Source: Bacteroidetes bacterium UBA5543 (GTDB taxonomy: Bacteria > Bacteroidota > Bacteroidia > Chitinophagales > Chitinophagaceae). From it: DNA of 5,856 nt. The notes below the pieces were generated by a model. That model was not told the DNA's origin, ran no database searches, and was given only the letters and a program-made list of their open reading frames with translations. The position numbers were made by a program, and so were the translations under genes. Location of the stretch: contig DINJ01000207.1 in assembly GCA_002423665.1 (NCBI GenBank), forward strand, positions 4,965 through 10,820, written 5' to 3'. Of the stretch, positions 1 through 5,856 are shown piece after piece (position 1 is the stretch's first letter; each line of letters starts with the position of its first letter).

Positions 1-838
1 GATGATCAAAAACCTTAGGCATAGGGTCAACATAGGGTATATCGGCCGCAGTGCGCACTATTGATTGAACAAAACTGTTGTCATAGTTCAATTCAACATA
101 GGCCAGTTGCTCCGAAAAACTGGACATTTCCATTACCAGGTTTTCCTGAGCATCCATTACCAATGAGCCTCCGTCGAATATAATTTCCGTTTGCGAACCC
201 ACTGTATTGCAGTACACCATAGGTATTTTATACTTGGCTACATTACGCTTCACTATGCCCAACCTCTCTTGCGCCTGTGCATAATCGAATGGCGAAGCGC
301 TGATGTTCACCATGATATCCGGTTGTTGCTGCATCAGTTCATCCATAGGGCATATACGGTAAAGCGGATTGTCTTCCAGGTTCCATATATCCTCGCACAC
401 CGTTACTGCCAGCTTCTTGCCTTTAAACTCCATCACATTCCACTCCAGCCCCGGTTCAAAGTAGCGGTACTCATCGAATATATCGTATGTAGGCAGCAGT
501 GTTTTGTTGGCTACAGCCTGTATTTTTTTACCATACAGCAGGTAGGCACTGTTGAACAAGTCTTTGCCTTCTACCTTAGGGTTGCGTGATGGCGCCCCTA
601 CTATTACACCTATAGTATCAGCCTCCTGTGCAATGGTATTAACCGCAGCCAGGCTCTGCTCAATAAAATCATTAAACTCCAGGAAATCGCGGGGAGGATA
701 TCCACACACTGCCAGTTCAGAAAACACAATAAGGTCGCCGCCCTGCTGTTTTGCCTGCCGTACGGCATCAATTATTTTGGCGGTATTCGCTTCGAAGTTG
801 CCGATATGGTAGTTCTGCTGCGCAAGGAATATCTTCAT
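1..838 (-). CDS. nadE: Glutamine-dependent NAD+ synthase, N-terminal glutaminase part (3' end outside window)
   Basis: This cytoplasmic enzyme catalyses the last step of NAD+ synthesis, converting deamido-NAD+ to NAD+ with ATP, using ammonia released from glutamine. The first 279 residues are visible and form the nitrilase-like (carbon-nitrogen hydrolase) glutaminase domain. The Glu-Lys-Cys catalytic triad can be assigned: E41 in FSELAVCGYPPRD, K112 in NKTLLPTYDIFDE, and C148 in VTVCEDIW. A further family motif, NISASPF, follows. The start is the ATG at 836-838, which places the first beta strand (MKIFLAQQNYHIGN) where the family begins. The frame has no stop to the window edge. The ATP-pyrophosphatase synthetase domain with its SGGxDS loop should lie beyond position 1; family members are about 540-680 residues. 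I did not see that half, so an isolated nitrilase cannot be formally excluded, but the motif spacing fits NadE well. Confidence 0.93.
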   Translation of the reverse strand, partial: MKIFLAQQNYHIGNFEANTAKIIDAVRQAKQQGGDLIVFSELAVCGYPPRDFLEFNDFIEQSLAAVNTIAQEADTIGVIVGAPSRNPKVEGKDLFNSAYLLYGKKIQAVANKTLLPTYDIFDEYRYFEPGLEWNVMEFKGKKLAVTVCEDIWNLEDNPLYRICPMDELMQQQPDIMVNISASPFDYAQAQERLGIVKRNVAKYKIPMVYCNTVGSQTEIIFDGGSLVMDAQENLVMEMSSFSEQLAYVELNYDNSFVQSIVRTAADIPYVDPMPKVFDH

Positions 839-925
839 ACAGGTAGTAAAATTACGATTTAAGCGTAAGTATTATCGTTGCTGAATTCCCTATTGCATCC
901 TAAACTAACTTCATTATACACTTGT
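839..925. other. Intergenic spacer upstream of nadE
   Basis: This 87-bp AT-rich spacer lies between the end of the YD-like gene and the start of nadE, both on the minus strand. Read on the minus strand it contains only one-mismatch versions of the Bacteroidota -7 element TAnnTTTG (TAGTTTAG and TAATTTTA) without a matching -33 element. I found no strong hairpin followed by a T tract. Whether nadE has its own promoter here or is read through from the upstream genes cannot be decided from the sequence. Confidence 0.4.
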
Positions 926-1807
926 CTAATAATATTCATACTCATACATAATCTGGACTTTTGGAGTCTTTGTATCACATTTAAGGTAATCGGGCATTTC
1001 CTCAACCATTATTATTAACCCATGCTGGTTGTAGTATTTTTCAATTGTGTTATAACCCATAGTCAAGAAGTTAAAATTTACAGACACTTCTTTCACAGGT
1101 TGACCAGCGTTATTCAGCATTATGTGATCAATAGCATACGGATGTAACTTATTACCTTCATAATGGTATTTTAACTTCAGCTTCAGTTCATCGTTATACT
1201 CGTACTCCTTCCTCCAGCTAAATCTTTTGGTTTTATGTTCTTCAAGTATCAATCGCTCTTTGACATCGTACGAGTATCTTGTAATGGTGGTATCTGCACC
1301 ATCTCCATTCAGTCCTTCATATTCAACCTCGACTTCTTGTGACAAGATGCCATGGTCATTGTAGGTATACATTATAATACTATTGAGAGTATCATTTTTG
1401 TCGTATCGCTCTTTACGAATTAATTGCTTGATTGTATCGTTGTAGAAATACTTGCTTGTGTATGATATATAGTCGGGACTACTATTGCGATAGTATTGAC
1501 AGGTGTCACGTATCAGCTTGTTGTTAGCGTAATGGCATTTTACCTTGTAAGATATTTTGTCGTAGTTCCAAGAACATCCAACGCCGCTTGCAGTTGCAAC
1601 TCCTGACACCTGTCCAAACTGAACACGCTCAACTTTATTTCCTGTACTGTCATACCTAATTATATTATCAACGTAGTTTCTTTTACGTTTCTTTTCCTTC
1701 CCCCTTACATCTTTTAATACAAGATATACAACTTCTTTACGTTCTTTTACTTTTACTTGCCCAAAGCAAAGTAATGGTAATAACATTAATAGTATAATAC
1801 ATCTCAT
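926..1807 (-). CDS. Secreted hypothetical protein with YD/RHS-like repeats, AT-rich
   Basis: The function is unknown. The 293-residue product begins with a hydrophobic signal peptide (residues 1-16) and a likely signal peptidase I cut before Q17 (CFG|Q). Cys14 lacks a proper lipobox, so a lipoprotein is unlikely. Residues 18-46 are strongly basic, with 12 Lys/Arg against 4 acidic residues. The rest is tyrosine-rich with recurring aromatic-x-Tyr-Asn/Asp-x-x-Gly-x-Leu patterns, for example RYDSTGNKV (51-59), MYTYNDHGILSQE (146-158), RYSYDVKERLILEE (177-190), EYEYNDELKL (201-210) and EKYYNQHGLI (256-265). These resemble degenerate YD (RHS-type) repeats, which fold as beta-strand arrays. There is no RHS core or toxin domain. 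GC is near one third in sampled segments, clearly below both neighbours, suggesting a lineage-specific or acquired gene. Its ATG lies 43 bp after the stop of the beta-barrel gene on the same strand, so co-transcription is likely. Confidence 0.75.
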   Translation of the reverse strand: MRCIILLMLLPLLCFGQVKVKERKEVVYLVLKDVRGKEKKRKRNYVDNIIRYDSTGNKVERVQFGQVSGVATASGVGCSWNYDKISYKVKCHYANNKLIRDTCQYYRNSSPDYISYTSKYFYNDTIKQLIRKERYDKNDTLNSIIMYTYNDHGILSQEVEVEYEGLNGDGADTTITRYSYDVKERLILEEHKTKRFSWRKEYEYNDELKLKLKYHYEGNKLHPYAIDHIMLNNAGQPVKEVSVNFNFLTMGYNTIEKYYNQHGLIIMVEEMPDYLKCDTKTPKVQIMYEYEYY

Positions 1808-1850
1808 TTATATAATTAATTCCATTACTAGGAAATGGAGGTAGTCTATC

Positions 1851-2666
1851 TTAAAAGAACAATCCCACTTTCAACGCAATATTGTTCAGCCTGATGTTAC
1901 CGTCTGTAAACGTACCCTTATATCCCATATTGATATCCTTGGGGCTGGTAACATCGGGCGCAAAGCCGTTGTTGAAGAACAAGCCCATATACAGGCTCAT
2001 CTTTGGGGTAAACTGGTATTCAATACCGCCACCCAGGTTCATCTGGAATAATACAGGAATGATACTAACTCCATTGCGCAATTTTTCATTTTCACCTGTT
2101 GCTATTTCATCTACCAAACCTGTACCGGCGGTATCGGTATATGTTACTGAATAAGTAGCCTTTTTAGATATATTAATCGCCGCGGTAACACCCAGGTTAC
2201 CGAATATCCTCAAGCCACCCGCCAGGTTGTCACTCATCAGTTTCAGGCCGAAAGGCACTTCGAAGTATTGCAGGCGGTAATCAAAACTGGCTGATTTTAC
2301 AATATTGTCCGGGCCGGGAGTAGGAAATTTCGTAGGGTCATACTCAGCCAATATTTTCCCCCCGGTCGTCGCCAGTTGCACGCCTGTGCTGATGCCATAA
2401 TTCTCTGCAAAGAAATGGTCAATCATTAATCCCCAGCTATAACCTACCTTACTACCCTCGCTGGTTACCAGATAACGGCCGTCATTACTCCTGGCGGCGG
2501 TAGGCTTCATCCACGAACTGTTTGGGGCGACAAACAGACCGAAACGGGTTTTCCTCAACTCAACATTCGCAGTACTTTCAACCGGTTCGCCATAGGTGTA
2601 TTGGGCCATTGCGGTAAACGAATACATACTAATAACAACAATCATCAATAATTTCCTGATATACAT
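1851..2666 (-). CDS. Outer-membrane beta-barrel protein (PorT/OMP_b-brl_2-like)
   Basis: This is predicted to be a small outer-membrane beta-barrel of the kind common in Bacteroidota; cargo or role is unknown. The 271-residue product has a signal peptide (basic RK at 4-5, hydrophobic core 6-19) and an AMA|Q cleavage site before Q22, typical of the phylum. The mature part alternates short amphipathic strands with Gly-rich turns: FGLFVAPNSSW (42-52), YGISTGVQLATTGGKI (90-105), LQYFEVPFGLKLM (132-144), FQMNLGGGIEYQF (207-219) and NNIALKVGLFF (261-271). The YFEVPFGLKL segment matches the conserved strand seen in the OMP_b-brl_2/PorT barrel families (recalled, not searched). The final residue is Phe, as expected for a C-terminal assembly signal recognised by the BAM complex. 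It is the first gene of a minus-strand pair and diverges from gldB. I would not call it PorT itself. Confidence 0.82.
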   Translation of the reverse strand: MYIRKLLMIVVISMYSFTAMAQYTYGEPVESTANVELRKTRFGLFVAPNSSWMKPTAARSNDGRYLVTSEGSKVGYSWGLMIDHFFAENYGISTGVQLATTGGKILAEYDPTKFPTPGPDNIVKSASFDYRLQYFEVPFGLKLMSDNLAGGLRIFGNLGVTAAINISKKATYSVTYTDTAGTGLVDEIATGENEKLRNGVSIIPVLFQMNLGGGIEYQFTPKMSLYMGLFFNNGFAPDVTSPKDINMGYKGTFTDGNIRLNNIALKVGLFF

Positions 2667-2769
2667 AGTCTTTTGCAGCGGTTAAAGATTATTATTCAAA
2701 TAAAATCAGTAATGCTATTTTTGCCGTCGTAAAAATAAGCGCATTTCACGGGATGTTAAGTCTTTGCCT
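2667..2769. promoter_or_regulatory. Divergent intergenic region between barrel gene and gldB
   Basis: This 103-bp AT-rich region separates two diverging genes, so promoters for both directions are expected here. On the plus strand, TATTTTTG at 2716-2723 matches the Bacteroidota housekeeping -7 element TAnnTTTG exactly and would put a transcript start a few bases downstream, leaving a leader of roughly 40 nt before gldB. A convincing -33 TTG/TTTG at the usual spacing is absent. On the minus strand, TATTTTTA (2737-2730) is a one-mismatch candidate for the barrel gene. No operator-like inverted repeat was found. No Shine-Dalgarno sequence precedes either start, as is usual in this phylum. Confidence 0.4.
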
Positions 2770-3816
2770 ATGAAAAGTATTCAACAAAACTGCACTATAC
2801 TGTTAATAATATTATCACTTCCATTGATATTCATGAGCTGTGGCGGAGACAGTGCACCGGATGTGAGTGAGATAACCGTTGAACTAAAAAGCCAAAGGCT
2901 GGATAAGGATTTATACGCACTTGATACCAATCAACTGGGGGCCGGATTAGCAGGTTTACAAAGCAAATATCCTGAGTTCCTGAATTTTTACCTGGATACA
3001 GTTATGGGTTTCAGTATACAGAACAACTATACAGATAGTAATCCGGGTGTACAAAAAGGCCTAAAGACATTCCTGACACATAAGGATTACCGTGGTGTGT
3101 TTGATACCGTACTCGCACGATACCCTGATGAGTCCGGAATCGATGAAACCCTGAAAAAGGGCTTTCAATACATGAAACACTATTTCCCGAAATATGAGGA
3201 ACCACGTATCATATACCTTGTGTCAGGCCTTAATAATTACGGAGCACTGACATATGGTGAAGATATGCTTGGCATCGGACTGGATATGTTCCTGGGGGCT
3301 GATTATCCATATTATAAATCGGTAGGTATACCCGAATATTTCTCCCGTCAGCTGAACGAAAATTATATCCCGGTAGCTGTAATGCGTACTGTATATAGGC
3401 AAGATCATCCTTTTGTAGTAGATGGCAGAGTGTTGCTTGATATGATGATACAGAGCGGAAAAGAAATGTACTATCTGGGCAAGGTAATACCCTTTACCGA
3501 AGAGCCGGTGCGGCTGGCTTACTCAGAGGAACAATTGAAATGGTGCGAAGAAAATGAAGCTATGATTTACGACTTCTTCGTACGCAAAGAATTGCTATAC
3601 GAAAACAACCTGCAAAAGGTGGTGCGCTATGTGATGGATGGCCCCAGTGCAACAGGTATGCCTGCTGAAAGCCCGGGTAATATCGGCGCATGGTTGGGAC
3701 TGCAGATTGTGGAAGCTTATATGCAGGAACACCCTGATGTAACACTGGAGCAACTTGTTAATGCGCCTGTTGACGCGCAACGCTTTTTATTAGAATCAAA
3801 ATACAAACCTAGATAG
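2770..3816 (+). CDS. gldB: GldB-family gliding motility-associated lipoprotein
   Basis: GldB is an envelope lipoprotein required for gliding in Flavobacterium johnsoniae; its biochemical role is unclear and homologues occur in non-gliding Bacteroidota. I start at the ATG at 2770 (348 residues); an in-frame TTG six bases earlier is possible but less likely. Residues 8-23 form a hydrophobic signal ending in a lipobox-like FMSC, with Cys24 as the lipidated residue followed by GGDS. Similarity to the F. johnsoniae protein, from memory, is clear throughout: KHYFPKYEEP (136-145), EEQLKWCEENE (223-233), RKELLYE (242-248), ESPGNIGAWLGLQIV (280-294) and the terminal SKYKPR. Full length is slightly above the roughly 320 residues of flavobacterial GldB. 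No HExxH zinc motif is present. It opens a plus-strand cluster and its TAG is 3 bp from the next ATG, so coupling with the DUF3078 gene is likely. gldC is not adjacent. Confidence 0.88.
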   Translation: MKSIQQNCTILLIILSLPLIFMSCGGDSAPDVSEITVELKSQRLDKDLYALDTNQLGAGLAGLQSKYPEFLNFYLDTVMGFSIQNNYTDSNPGVQKGLKTFLTHKDYRGVFDTVLARYPDESGIDETLKKGFQYMKHYFPKYEEPRIIYLVSGLNNYGALTYGEDMLGIGLDMFLGADYPYYKSVGIPEYFSRQLNENYIPVAVMRTVYRQDHPFVVDGRVLLDMMIQSGKEMYYLGKVIPFTEEPVRLAYSEEQLKWCEENEAMIYDFFVRKELLYENNLQKVVRYVMDGPSATGMPAESPGNIGAWLGLQIVEAYMQEHPDVTLEQLVNAPVDAQRFLLESKYKPR

Positions 3817-3819
3817 ATT

Positions 3820-4839
3820 ATGAAGAAGATTATTGCAATTTTACTGGTACTTGTATCATTAACTGCTAACGCTCAACTGAAAAGGGCCGATACGGTAAGG
3901 ACAAACCTGGAAGTAAAAAATATAGATACAGTAGCATGGGTACATACAGGAACACTTAACATAGGCATTAACCAGGGATTCCTGCACAACTGGGCTGCTG
4001 GTGGTGAAATAGCCTCAGCTACAATAAACGGACTTTTCAGCGGCAGCCTCAACAGGCTATACCACAGACATATCTGGAGTAATAACCTGGATATGACTTA
4101 CGCATTGTTCTACGCTTATTCCAATGCATTTATCCCCCGTAAAATGGATGACCGCATCGACTATACATCAAAATACGGTTACAGGTTGGATACAGCTAAA
4201 GACTTTTACTTTACTACCCTCTTCAACTTCAAGTCCCAGTTTACCAAAGGATATGACTATGAAGCAGATATGTGGGATACTTTTTCTACTTCAAAATTCT
4301 TTTCACCGGCTTATTTCATCTTAGCTCCGGGTATTGAATATCGAAAAGGTACCAACCTGAGTTTATTTTTGTCTCCTGTTGCCGGCCGTATGACAGTGGT
4401 AGACAAATACTACACCATGCGCGCACCAGAGGGTGCATTCGGCGTTGAAAATGGGAAGAACGTTCGTTTTGAACTGGGTGCATATTTCTCAGGAAGGTAC
4501 ATGGTTGATATAACAGAGAATTTAAGTTTCAAAACAAGGCTGGATCTTTACTCAAACTACCTGGCAAAAGACTATACCGACAGCTTGGGAAACGTGGTAA
4601 AGAAGGACAATCCGGGCAATGTAGATATATTGTGGGACAATCTTTTTGCAGGGAAACTATCCAAATACTTCAGCATGACGCTTGGCGGAACATTTATATA
4701 CGATAACGATATACCTTATGTTAGCACCACAACTGATCCGGTAACAGGCCAGGAAGTGGAAAAAGATGAACCCGGAATGGGTCTTGGCTGGTGGCAGGTA
4801 AAACAAGTATTCACCGTTGGCTTTCAATACAAATTTTAA
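3820..4839 (+). CDS. DUF3078 outer-membrane protein
   Basis: This is a 339-residue predicted outer-membrane beta-barrel of the Bacteroidota family DUF3078, whose function is not established. The signal peptide is clear: KK at 2-3, hydrophobic core 4-15, and ANA|Q cleavage before Q19. The family hallmark near the start of the barrel is present as GINQGFLHNWAAGGE (49-63). It is followed by alternating amphipathic strands with aromatic girdles, such as WSNNLDMTYALFYAYS (86-101), TNLSLFLSPVAGRMTV (178-193), RFELGAYFSGRYMV (216-229) and LSFKTRLDLYSNYLA (235-249), and the chain ends in FTVGFQYKF with a terminal Phe typical of BAM substrates. An acidic loop around 305-318 precedes the last strands. 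The start codon lies 3 bp after the gldB stop with no Shine-Dalgarno sequence, which suggests translational coupling. No truncation is apparent. Confidence 0.9.
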   Translation: MKKIIAILLVLVSLTANAQLKRADTVRTNLEVKNIDTVAWVHTGTLNIGINQGFLHNWAAGGEIASATINGLFSGSLNRLYHRHIWSNNLDMTYALFYAYSNAFIPRKMDDRIDYTSKYGYRLDTAKDFYFTTLFNFKSQFTKGYDYEADMWDTFSTSKFFSPAYFILAPGIEYRKGTNLSLFLSPVAGRMTVVDKYYTMRAPEGAFGVENGKNVRFELGAYFSGRYMVDITENLSFKTRLDLYSNYLAKDYTDSLGNVVKKDNPGNVDILWDNLFAGKLSKYFSMTLGGTFIYDNDIPYVSTTTDPVTGQEVEKDEPGMGLGWWQVKQVFTVGFQYKF

Positions 4840-4872
4840 ACGGTATATTTGAACGAATAGCTGAGTAAGCAC

Positions 4873-5703
4873 ATGGCAGATACGTACCAGATTAGATTAC
4901 CCCAGTTTGAGGGTCCGTTCGATTTATTGCTGTTCTTTATTGAACGCGACGAACTGGATATTTATAACATACCCATACATAGCATCACCAAAGACTTCCT
5001 GGAATACATCCACAAACTGGAAGCCCTGAACATAGAACTGGCCAGCGAGTTTATATTATTCATATCTACTCTGATGCGTATAAAAGCCAAAATGCTGCTG
5101 CCCCGCAAAGAACTGGACGAACAAGGAAACGAAATAGACCCCAGGCAAGAGCTGGTTGATAAAATACTGGAATACAAGCGTTTCAAAGAGGCATCTGAAC
5201 AAATGATTGTATTGGAAGCCGAGCGCTTGTTGCAACAGAAGAGGGGTAATATCAAGAAGGAATTGGATGCACTGGGTGAAGAATATAGCGAAGGCACTGA
5301 AATTCAAACAATTACAATGTACAAACTCATGCAAGCCTTTGAGCGTGTAATGAGCAGATACAAAGACCGTACTGACAAACCACAGCACGTAGTCGTAAAG
5401 TATAATTATAGCCTGGAAGGACAGAAGAATTACTTACTGGAACATATTAAGTCTAATACACGTGTAGCATTCGAAACAATCTTTGCCCAGTGCGAAAACC
5501 GCATTCATGCCATATTTACTTTTCTGGCAATGCTTGAATTAGTGCAGATGAAATACCTATCGCTGCTTATTGGTGGAGGCAGAAATAACTTTATTATTGA
5601 ATGGAATGCGGATGCACCCGAACAAATGCCGGATAACACAACGGACGCCTACTCTACCAAAATGGAAACGGAAGAGGACAATCCGGTTGAACCAGAGGAA
5701 TAG
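4873..5703 (+). CDS. scpA: Segregation and condensation protein A (ScpA kleisin)
   Basis: ScpA is the kleisin subunit of the bacterial SMC-ScpA-ScpB condensin, which compacts and separates newly replicated chromosomes in the cytoplasm. The N-terminal SMC-neck-binding domain is typical: IRLPQFEGPFDLLLFFIE (7-24), DIYNIPIHSITKDFLEYI (29-46) and ELASEFILFISTLMRIKAKM (55-74) followed by LLPRKE. The middle region (about 85-160) is charged and would contact the ScpB dimer. A C-terminal winged helix (about 193-245, with FETIFAQCENRIHAIFTFLA and LVQMKYLSL) should bind the SMC head. Residues after 246 form an acidic, probably disordered tail. At 276 residues it is slightly longer than the usual 240-260. 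The ATG follows the DUF3078 stop by 33 bp with no terminator visible, so it can share that transcript. scpB is not in the window, and I see no functional reason for its link to envelope genes. Confidence 0.95.
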   Translation: MADTYQIRLPQFEGPFDLLLFFIERDELDIYNIPIHSITKDFLEYIHKLEALNIELASEFILFISTLMRIKAKMLLPRKELDEQGNEIDPRQELVDKILEYKRFKEASEQMIVLEAERLLQQKRGNIKKELDALGEEYSEGTEIQTITMYKLMQAFERVMSRYKDRTDKPQHVVVKYNYSLEGQKNYLLEHIKSNTRVAFETIFAQCENRIHAIFTFLAMLELVQMKYLSLLIGGGRNNFIIEWNADAPEQMPDNTTDAYSTKMETEEDNPVEPEE

Positions 5704-5731
5704 TACTTAACGATTCCTGATAACAGAACCG
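5684..5731. terminator. Candidate bidirectional hairpin at the scpA convergent junction
   Basis: Two nested inverted repeats span the point where scpA and the minus-strand gene meet. The inner stem pairs AGGAAT (5696-5701) with ATTCCT (5713-5718) around an 11-nt loop. The outer stem pairs CGGTT (5684-5688) with AACCG (5727-5731), with a 7/8-nt internal loop between them. The structure covers both stop codons and is symmetric, which would suit a shared terminator for converging transcripts. There is no run of T on either side, so this is not a classical intrinsic terminator and may be a chance structure. Confidence 0.3.
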
Positions 5732-5856
5732 AGTATATAAATATCCGACTCTATGTCAACAGGTGTAGTCTGCCCTGTTATATTCATTTTGCCGGAAAGT
5801 TGTTGCGATATCTTACCATTGAGCACCAACCCTGTCTTTATTTCAATGTCCATTTC
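5707..5856 (-). CDS. C-terminal end of a converging gene, hypothetical (possibly DUF6263-like)
   Basis: Only the last 49 codons and the TAA stop (5707-5709) are in the window; the frame stays open to the right edge. The visible part has alternating polar and hydrophobic residues typical of beta strands: DIEIKTGLVLNGKIS, then LSGKMNITGQ, VDIESDIYIL, and a short basic end VIRNR. The pattern Asp-x-x-x-x-Thr-Gly followed by a Gly-rich strand and a final strand resembles the C-terminal end of the DUF6263 family of Bacteroidota envelope proteins, but this is from memory and the segment is short. The ATG at 5851-5853 could only be the true start if the protein were 48 residues, which I consider unlikely because no signal sequence or other N-terminal feature is seen there. 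Its stop is 3 bp from the scpA stop, so the genes converge. Confidence 0.55.
   Translation of the reverse strand, partial: EMDIEIKTGLVLNGKISQQLSGKMNITGQTTPVDIESDIYILGSVIRNR

Noticed and set aside
191..812. Open frames on the plus strand opposite nadE (132 and 86 codons).
   Set aside because: The minus strand encodes a clear nitrilase-domain protein with its catalytic triad. The plus-strand frames have no recognisable motifs and overlap each other.
926..1807. The YD-like protein as an RHS/polymorphic toxin with an adjacent immunity gene.
   Set aside because: There is no RHS core, C-terminal toxin domain or small immunity-type gene next to it; the protein ends in the repeat-like region.
1765..1807. 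Cys14 of the YD-like protein as a lipobox cysteine.
   Set aside because: The residues before it are PLL rather than a small residue at -1, while CFG|Q gives a good signal peptidase I site.
1821..1839. Small hairpin TCCATT/AATGGA with a 7-nt loop between the barrel gene and the YD-like gene.
   Set aside because: The 6-bp stem is AT-rich and has no T tract after it, and both genes are on the same strand with a 43-bp gap. It is too weak to call a terminator or operator.
4962..5388. Two overlapping minus-strand frames of about 110 codons inside scpA.
   Set aside because: They lie antisense to a well-conserved ScpA sequence, and their predicted proteins have no domain-like features.
1..5856. Mobile elements, CRISPR arrays, tRNA or rRNA genes, riboswitches.
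   Set aside because: No terminal inverted repeats, transposase-like frames, spaced direct repeats or RNA-gene signatures were seen. Genes fill nearly the whole window and no gap exceeds about 103 bp.

Overview
The window looks like a chromosomal core region from a member of the Bacteroidota, most plausibly a Chitinophagales-type lineage. The reasons are a GldB-type lipoprotein, a DUF3078 outer-membrane protein, a second beta-barrel protein with the typical Bacteroidota AQ signal-peptidase junction, starts without clear Shine-Dalgarno sequences, and a candidate TAnnTTTG promoter element. GC is about 40-50% in most of the window by hand counts of sampled lines, and about one third in one gene. 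The lineage below phylum is inference.

Layout: the left end (1-838, minus) is the N-terminal glutaminase half of glutamine-dependent NAD+ synthase (nadE), cut by the window edge. Two further minus-strand genes follow: an AT-rich secreted protein of unknown function with YD/RHS-like repeats (926-1807) and an outer-membrane beta-barrel protein (1851-2666). A 103-bp divergent intergenic region holds the promoters for this pair and for a plus-strand cluster. That cluster is gldB-like lipoprotein (2770-3816), DUF3078 outer-membrane barrel (3820-4839) and scpA (4873-5703). The gldB and DUF3078 frames are only 3 bp apart and scpA follows after 33 bp, so the three are probably co-transcribed. The right end (5707-5856, minus) is the C-terminal tail of a converging gene, with a candidate hairpin at the junction.

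How the genes fit together: ScpA is the kleisin of the SMC-ScpAB condensin and NadE makes NAD+; both are housekeeping. The other proteins are all cell-envelope products (one lipoprotein, two predicted barrels, one secreted protein). I see no defence system, mobile element, CRISPR array, tRNA or rRNA, and no convincing undescribed multi-gene system. The points most worth a second look are the AT-rich repeat protein between nadE and gldB, the absence of gldC next to gldB, the possible inactive-peptidase ancestry of GldB, and the tight pairing of gldB with the DUF3078 gene.
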